Source: JBLHOS01 sp047623825 | GTDB taxonomy: Bacteria > Pseudomonadota > Alphaproteobacteria > Rhodobacterales > Rhodobacteraceae | Reading direction: 5' to 3' | DNA length: 5,437 bases | NCBI GenBank assembly: GCA_047623825.1 | Contig: JBLHOS010000118.1 | Span: 1 to 5,437 of the forward strand | Part shown: positions 1-3,272 of the stretch, in pieces | How positions within the stretch are numbered: position 1 is the first letter of the stretch | Layout of the letters: every line of letters begins with the position of its first letter | The notes under the pieces: model-generated | Told to the model about the DNA's origin: nothing | The model's input: the letters and a program-made list of their open reading frames with translations, nothing else | Database searches by the model: none | Translations under genes and position numbers: made by a program

Positions 1-21
1 CTCCAGCGTGGGCCGGGGCAC
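1..21 (-). CDS. IS91-family transposase, N-terminal fragment at the window edge
   Basis: A GTG start at 19-21 read leftwards gives seven codons, V/M-P-R-P-T-L-E, before the window ends. This resembles the start of IS91-type (HUH, rolling-circle) transposases of alphaproteobacteria, which often begin M-x-R-P-x-L-E-V-A-D. These transposases are commonly encoded just downstream of a tyrosine recombinase like the one ending at 34, and here only 12 bases separate the two. The identification rests on seven residues plus gene order, so it is tentative. No clear ribosome binding site is visible beyond a G-rich stretch in the hairpin at 13-30, and translational coupling to the upstream gene is possible. 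The sequence left of the window would decide it. Confidence 0.45.
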
Positions 22-30
22 TAGCCCCGG
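13..30. repeat. GC-rich 7-bp hairpin between recombinase stop and transposase start
   Basis: CCGGGGC (13-19) pairs perfectly with GCCCCGG (24-30) around a 4-base loop. It overlaps the proposed GTG start of the transposase and lies just after the recombinase stop codon. No T-tract follows on either strand, so it is not a convincing intrinsic terminator. In RNA it could mask the transposase start, which would dampen its translation; that role is speculative. Confidence 0.5.
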
Positions 31-33
31 GCG

Positions 34-981
34 CTACTGCATCCCTCGTCGTAGGGTCTCGTCTTGCAGCAGCTTGATCCGCTCATAGGGACTGACAGTG
101 CTTTGGATCGTCTTGGCTAAAACCTGCGTATAACGGGCAGTTGTGGTCCGCTTGGCGGGGAACCCCCGCAGCACTTGGATGACCCTGACATCCATTGCCC
201 CCTCTCGGGCCTGTAAACATGCCCTGCCGGGCAACGGGACAGGCGATTGTGCAGTAGTACTCCGCCGAGAGGGGGTATTGGCCTCCAACAGATGGGTCGC
301 GAAGCTGTGGCGGAGCGTGTGCAGCGTTGCCGCCTTCTTGATGCCCGCCATGTGTTTGGCCGAGGTGAACGCTCGGTTCAATTGTCGCGGCGATAGCGGG
401 TTGATCTTGGGTTTGCCCGGAAACAGCCCCCCCTCGGGGCGGGACTCAAGCCAATACTCGCGCAACACTGCGAGCAGGTTGGGTGACAGCATTACTTTGC
501 GGTCTCGCCCGCCTTTGCCCTCATCGACGTGGATCAACATGCGGCCGCTGTCGTGTCGAAGACGCGCCTCCGGCACGATGTCCGTGACCTTGAGGTGGCA
601 CACCTCGGAGGCGCGTAATCCTGCACCATAGCTGATGCCGAGGGCAGCTCGATACTTGAGACCGGGCCCAGGGACGGCAGCCAGCACATCGGCCACCTCC
701 TGGACACTGAGCACGATCGGCAATTTGCGGGGCTTGCGATGGAACTGCATGAAGCGCTTCATCTCTTCGCGCCCACACGTGACGCTGAAGAAAAACCGCA
801 GCGAAATGATCCGTATGTTGTACGTGCTGACCGATACCCCGTCCTGCGTCATCTTGAGCTGATACGACCGTAGCTCCTCCGGTGTCGCCGTGTCCGGCGA
901 GCGTCCGAGAAAGGCCGAAAAATGCTTAACGTTGCGGATATGCGCCTTTTGGATCTTATCCCCTAGGCCACGAATGTTCAT
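34..981 (-). CDS. IS91-associated tyrosine recombinase/integrase, probably inactive
   Basis: This is a site-specific tyrosine recombinase of the XerC/D-like type that accompanies IS91-family elements. Residue numbers here count from an upstream ATG at 999; I start at the ATG at 981 (residue 7), because MNIRGLG matches the family start and residues 1-6 are antisense to the opposing recombinase fragment. The SAM-like DNA-binding domain spans about residues 17-90. The catalytic domain follows: box I arginine in GAGLRASEV (R129), the beta-hairpin lysine in GKGGRDRKV, box II TLRHSFATH (R230, H233 region), and the nucleophile tyrosine in TARYTQV (Y290). Three things are wrong with it. Between LLEANT and DVRVIQVL lie 27 extra residues, encoded by a palindrome-bounded insertion. 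The usual LGHAKL of box III reads RGFPAKR, so the catalytic histidine of the GH pair is gone. Eight extra residues lie near 142-152. No clear ribosome binding site precedes 981. Family assignment is secure, activity doubtful; a decaying pseudogene with an open frame is the best reading. Confidence 0.85.
   Translation of the reverse strand: MNIRGLGDKIQKAHIRNVKHFSAFLGRSPDTATPEELRSYQLKMTQDGVSVSTYNIRIISLRFFFSVTCGREEMKRFMQFHRKPRKLPIVLSVQEVADVLAAVPGPGLKYRAALGISYGAGLRASEVCHLKVTDIVPEARLRHDSGRMLIHVDEGKGGRDRKVMLSPNLLAVLREYWLESRPEGGLFPGKPKINPLSPRQLNRAFTSAKHMAGIKKAATLHTLRHSFATHLLEANTPSRRSTTAQSPVPLPGRACLQAREGAMDVRVIQVLRGFPAKRTTTARYTQVLAKTIQSTVSPYERIKLLQDETLRRGMQ
155..169. repeat. Short palindrome replacing the GH-box codons of the recombinase
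   Basis: The plus strand reads GCGGGG-AAC-CCCCGC, a 6-bp stem with a 3-base centre. It falls exactly where family members encode LGHAKL; this gene encodes RGFPAKR with one extra codon. The palindrome suggests that a local template-switch or small structured insertion removed the catalytic histidine, although ordinary drift in a dead gene cannot be excluded. Confidence 0.45.
193..273. mobile_element. 81-bp palindrome-bounded in-frame insertion (MITE-like or palindromic unit)
   Basis: Compared with the family pattern LLEANT-DVRVIQVL, the recombinase carries 27 extra codons here, a net gain of 81 bases that keeps the frame open. The segment is bounded by perfect 11-bp inverted repeats: CCCCCTCTCGG at 198-208 and CCGAGAGGGGG at 265-275 (the last two bases lie just past the net insertion boundary). 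Nested inside are GCCTGT (209-214) pairing with ACAGGC (239-244), and TGCCC (220-224) pairing with GGGCA (229-233). It encodes no recognisable protein of its own. A 4-base direct repeat ATTG (194-197 and 277-280) flanks it, but a clean 4-base target duplication would give a net gain of 83 bases and break the frame, so the duplication is not proven. The size, terminal repeats and internal hairpins suit a miniature element or a palindromic unit. The family is unknown to me. Confidence 0.65.
562..616. repeat. 11-bp inverted repeat around extra codons in the recombinase
   Basis: ACGCGCCTCCG (562-572) and CGGAGGCGCGT (606-616) are perfect inverted copies 33 bases apart. The right arm is the normal coding sequence for the box I residues LRASE. 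The left arm lies in about eight codons (around VPEARLRHDSG) that are absent from the second recombinase copy in this window, which reads DIDRDRMLIHV at the same place. This suggests that the extra codons were templated from the nearby strand in reverse orientation. Confidence 0.5.
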
Positions 982-1381
982 ATTAGAGCAGTCAAGCACT
1001 TTGCTGGTTTCCTGAAGCGATCCCCTGATCCGGCGACGTCAGACGATTTGCGCGCCTATCAGCCGCATATGATCGATGCCGAGGTCACGCCTCCGACATA
1101 TAATGCGCGGATCATGGCGCAGCGGTTTCTGTTCGGCACCACCTGCGACCGTGAGGAGATGAAGCGCTACATGCAGTTTCGGACGCAGCCACGTAGGCTG
1201 CCGACAGTGCTGAGTATCGAAGAGGTGTCAGAGGTGATTGCTGCGCCCCCCCGGGCCGGGGCTCAAATATCGCGCGGCGCTCAGCATTTCGTATGGAGCG
1301 GGTTTGAGAGCGTCAGAGGTTTGCAGTCTCAAGGTTAGTGATATCGACAGAGACCGCATGCTGATCCATGTTGATGAGGGC
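979..1381 (+). pseudogene. Truncated, frameshifted second copy of the IS91-associated recombinase
   Basis: Plus-strand translation from 979 gives HIRAVKHFAGFLKRSPD and then continues through DREEMKRYMQF, matching residues from about 20 onward of the recombinase on the opposite strand. The first frame holds to the seven-C run at 1246-1252. There one extra base shifts the reading, and PGPGLKYRAAL continues one frame over, through GAGLRASEV with the box I arginine, to HVDEG at 1381. Similarity then stops abruptly, so the beta-hairpin lysine, box II, box III and the nucleophile tyrosine are all missing. It cannot make an active recombinase. It abuts the minus-strand copy head to head with no spacer, so both have lost their own upstream regions, which is best explained by recombination between elements in opposite orientation. 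From 1382 to 1481 I recognise neither more recombinase nor another gene. Confidence 0.85.
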
Positions 1382-1481
1382 AGGCCCGCATCGAGAAATC
1401 TTAAACTACGCTGCCGCTGCCTTCTGTTTTGCCAATGACCGCTTTCCATTTTACGCATTTCGCAAAAGGCCGAATTTCGTA

Positions 1482-1940
1482 TCAACCAAGCAGTGGGAAG
1501 ACACCGGTTTTCTTGACTACTCCGTAAACAAAGCTGCTGTCGATTGACCCGATACCGCCAATCGGATGCAGGCGTTTACGCACGAAGTTTTCGTAATCGG
1601 GGAGGTCCGCGACGACCACGCGCAAAAGATAATCAGACGTGCCGGTCATTACGAAGCATTCAAGAACTTGATCCACGCGGCTGATCTGCTTCTCAAACTG
1701 CTGGACGACCTTCTCGTTATGGCCAGTCAGGCTGACCCGCACAAAAACGGTCACGGGCAGGCCGTAGGCTTCGGCATCGATGTCTGCCGTGTAGCCTTTG
1801 AGAGCGCCGCTTTGTTCAAGCAGTTTCACGCGACGCAAGCACGGTGACGGCGACAGGCTTACTTCGGCGGCGAGATCTTGATTCGTCATACGGCTGTTAC
1901 GCTGTAATGCGCGGATGATTTGGCGATCTTTGTCGTCCAT
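1482..1940 (-). CDS. mdeR: Lrp/AsnC-family transcriptional regulator, MdeR-like
   Basis: The product is 152 residues, the usual size for this family. Residues about 1-55 form the winged helix-turn-helix: an opening MDDKDRQIIRALQ, then TNQDLAAEVSLS and PSPCLRRVKLLEQSG, the recognition region. Residues about 60-145 are the ligand-binding RAM domain, with the TGTSDYLLRV strand typical of effector-binding Lrp proteins. I start at 1940 because GAGGT precedes that ATG by five bases and the family normally opens with M-D-x-x-D; the ATG at 1958 adds six residues but has no ribosome binding site. The gene is divergent from the methionine gamma-lyase gene, as mdeR is from mdeAB in Pseudomonas putida, where the Lrp-type MdeR is known to control the operon. 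By inference it senses methionine or a breakdown product, activates mdeAB and may repress itself. The family is certain; the symbol rests on context. Confidence 0.88.
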   Translation of the reverse strand: MDDKDRQIIRALQRNSRMTNQDLAAEVSLSPSPCLRRVKLLEQSGALKGYTADIDAEAYGLPVTVFVRVSLTGHNEKVVQQFEKQISRVDQVLECFVMTGTSDYLLRVVVADLPDYENFVRKRLHPIGGIGSIDSSFVYGVVKKTGVFPLLG

Positions 1941-1945
1941 TTCGG

Positions 1946-1950
1946 ACCTC
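1946..1950 (-). promoter_or_regulatory. Ribosome binding site deciding the mdeR start
   Basis: On the minus strand GAGGT lies five bases before the ATG at 1940. The alternative in-frame ATG at 1958 has only AT-rich sequence upstream. This is the reason for choosing the shorter 152-residue protein. Confidence 0.7.
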
Positions 1951-1952
1951 AC

Positions 1953-1967
1953 TGGCATAATATACTA
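1953..1967 (-). promoter_or_regulatory. Lrp-like operator box between mdeR and mdeA
   Basis: Read on the minus strand, TAGTATATTATGCCA matches the E. coli Lrp consensus YAGHAWATTWTDCTR at 14 of 15 positions by eye; the one miss is C for T at position 14. It sits 13 bases upstream of the chosen mdeR start and contains TATTAT (1957-1962 complement), a possible mdeR -10 element. Occupancy here would fit autorepression by MdeR. Binding specificity varies in the family, so the match is suggestive only. Confidence 0.5.
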
Positions 1968-1992
1968 ATTTGGTACCAAACCTGGGCATAAT
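1954..1992 (+). repeat. Direct repeat GGCATAAT, two copies 31 bp apart in the divergent promoter
   Basis: GGCATAAT occurs at 1954-1961 and 1985-1992, start to start 31 bases, which is about three helical turns, so both copies face the same side of the DNA. The first lies in the Lrp-like box. The second, in GGGCATAATTAGCAA, fits the Lrp consensus only weakly. The CATAAT of the second copy (1987-1992) could also be the -10 of mdeA, leaving a leader of about 55 bases, but no good -35 lies 16-18 bases upstream, as expected for an activator-dependent promoter. Multiple phased sites are typical of Lrp proteins, which bind as oligomers and wrap DNA. Confidence 0.5.
1969..1980. promoter_or_regulatory. 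Perfect 12-bp palindrome TTTGGTACCAAA, candidate operator
   Basis: This exact inverted repeat is centred at 1974/1975, between the two GGCATAAT copies and near the middle of the divergent intergenic region. Its symmetry suits a dimeric regulator, most simply MdeR. It also supplies TTGGTA on both strands, but only 11 bases from the AT-rich hexamers on either side, too close for ordinary -35/-10 pairs. Confidence 0.45.
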
Positions 1993-2043
1993 TAGCAATC
2001 CGCATGCTGGAAGCCTGTCCTAAATTACCCAGGAAATAGTCAC

Positions 2044-2047
2044 GGAG
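2044..2047 (+). promoter_or_regulatory. Ribosome binding site of mdeA
   Basis: GGAG lies seven bases before the ATG at 2055. An ATG at 2050 falls inside the spacer but opens a different frame, so the spacing favours 2055. Confidence 0.6.
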
Positions 2048-2054
2048 CCATGAC

Positions 2055-3260
2055 ATGCGCAATCAACCCAACAGCTTTTCAACGATGGCAATTCATCATG
2101 GGTACGACCCGATGGACAACGAAGGTGCACTGACCCCACCTTTGCATCTGACATCGACTTTTGTGTTTGAGACGGCAGAAGCGGGCGGGAACATGTTTGC
2201 GGGTGAACAGGCTGGGCACATCTATTCGCGCATCTCGAACCCAACGAACGATTTGCTTGAGCGTCGTATCGCAATCTTAGAAGGTGCCGAAGCCGGTCTT
2301 GCGCTGGCCTCAGGCATGGGCGCGATCACGGCAACTTTGTGGACACTCCTCGCGCCAGGTGATGAAATAATCTTGGATAAAACACTGTACGGCTGCACGT
2401 TTTCGTTCATGCATCACGGCTTGGCCAAGTTTGGCGTCACAGTCACTCATGTGGATCTGACACAGCCTGAAAATCTTAAAACGGCGATTTCTAACAATAC
2501 AAAAGTTGTTTATTTTGAAACACCTGCCAACCCGAACATGCGCTTGGTTGATATTGCCGCCGTTGCCGAAATTGCCCACGCAGGCGGCGCGCATGTTGTC
2601 GTCGACAACACCTATGCCACTCCATATTTGACGCAGCCGATCAAACATGGCGCCGATATCGTCCTGCATTCTGCGACGAAATATCTTGGCGGGCACGGCG
2701 ATGTCGTGGCAGGTCTTTTGGTGGGGTCTGCGGAGTTGGTTGCGGATATTCGACTTCAGGGGATGAAGGATATGACTGGCGCGGTTATGGCTCCGTTCAA
2801 TGCGATGTTGATTTTGCGCGGACTCAAAACGCTTGCGCTGCGCATGGATCGTCATTGCAGCAGTGCGGCAACGGTTGCACAGATGCTTGAAGCCTCTTCT
2901 TCCGTGAAAAAGGTCTGGTATCCGGGGCTGGAAAGTTTCGAGCAACACGATCTGGCGCAACATCAGATGTCTCAATTTGGTGGGATGATTGCTTTTGAAC
3001 TGAAGGGCGGCAAACAGGCTGGCATCGAGATGATGAACAGGCTGGAATTGATTTCACGCGCGGTCTCCTTGGGCGATGCCGAGAGTTTGGTGCAGCATCC
3101 TGCCAGTATGACGCATTCAACTTATTCCACAGAAGAACTGGCTGAACATGGTATCAGCGAAGGGCTCGTGCGCCTGTCGATTGGCCTTGAAGGCTTGGAC
3201 GATGTACTTGCCGATCTCGCGCAGGCATTGCCTAAGTCTTATATAAAGAACGCAGCCTAA
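2055..3260 (+). CDS. mdeA: L-methionine gamma-lyase, PLP-dependent
   Basis: The enzyme cleaves L-methionine to methanethiol, ammonia and 2-oxobutyrate in the cytosol. At 401 residues it has the normal length for the Cys/Met-metabolism PLP family and follows the Pseudomonas putida enzyme closely throughout. Visible active-site features are: phosphate-binding Y57 and R59 in YSRISNP; the stacking tyrosine and lyase-specific cysteine in TLYGCTF (Y112, C114); D184 in VVVDNTY, contacting the PLP ring nitrogen; the Schiff-base lysine K209 in HSATKYLGGH, with S206 and T208; K238-D239 in QGMKDMTG; and S338 and R373 for the substrate carboxylate. C114 argues for gamma-lyase rather than cystathionine gamma-lyase or homocysteine synthase. 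The start at 2055 has GGAG seven bases upstream; an overlapping ATG at 2050 is out of frame. mdeB follows after 12 bases, so the two are probably one transcript, controlled by the divergent Lrp-type gene. Confidence 0.93.
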   Translation: MRNQPNSFSTMAIHHGYDPMDNEGALTPPLHLTSTFVFETAEAGGNMFAGEQAGHIYSRISNPTNDLLERRIAILEGAEAGLALASGMGAITATLWTLLAPGDEIILDKTLYGCTFSFMHHGLAKFGVTVTHVDLTQPENLKTAISNNTKVVYFETPANPNMRLVDIAAVAEIAHAGGAHVVVDNTYATPYLTQPIKHGADIVLHSATKYLGGHGDVVAGLLVGSAELVADIRLQGMKDMTGAVMAPFNAMLILRGLKTLALRMDRHCSSAATVAQMLEASSSVKKVWYPGLESFEQHDLAQHQMSQFGGMIAFELKGGKQAGIEMMNRLELISRAVSLGDAESLVQHPASMTHSTYSTEELAEHGISEGLVRLSIGLEGLDDVLADLAQALPKSYIKNAA

Positions 3261-3264
3261 AGGA
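3259..3264 (+). promoter_or_regulatory. Ribosome binding site of mdeB overlapping the mdeA stop codon
   Basis: AAAGGA begins within the TAA stop of mdeA and lies eight bases before the mdeB ATG at 3273. The overlap points to translational coupling within one operon, and it fixes the mdeB start, which matters because the protein begins later than AceE. Confidence 0.7.
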
Positions 3265-3272
3265 ACATCGCT

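Noticed and set aside
13..30. Rho-independent terminator after the recombinase
   Set aside because: The stem is strong but no T-tract follows on either strand, and the next gene appears to start inside it.
194..280. ATTG direct repeat as a target-site duplication of the palindromic insertion
   Set aside because: A 4-base duplication with this element would add 83 bases and break the frame, whereas the protein alignment demands a net 81. A four-base match is also easily fortuitous.
143..631. Plus-strand open frame of 162 codons
   Set aside because: It is antisense to the recombinase, whose conserved motifs are on the minus strand; no domain is recognisable.
1246..1252. Programmed ribosomal frameshift, as in some insertion sequences
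   Set aside because: The gene is missing its start and its entire catalytic C-terminus, and the intact copy on the opposite strand has no frameshift here.
1451..1477. Possible terminator hairpin for mdeR (ATTTCG / CGAATT)
   Set aside because: The stem is short and imperfect and no T-run follows on the minus strand.
2310..2975. Minus-strand open frame of 221 codons
   Set aside because: It is antisense to mdeA, has a composition rich in Arg, His and Cys typical of shadow frames, and shows no family match.
2055..3260. Cystathionine gamma-lyase/synthase or O-acetylhomoserine sulfhydrylase instead of methionine gamma-lyase
   Set aside because: The YGC cysteine, the QGMKDMTG segment and the neighbouring 2-oxobutyrate dehydrogenase gene all favour methionine gamma-lyase.
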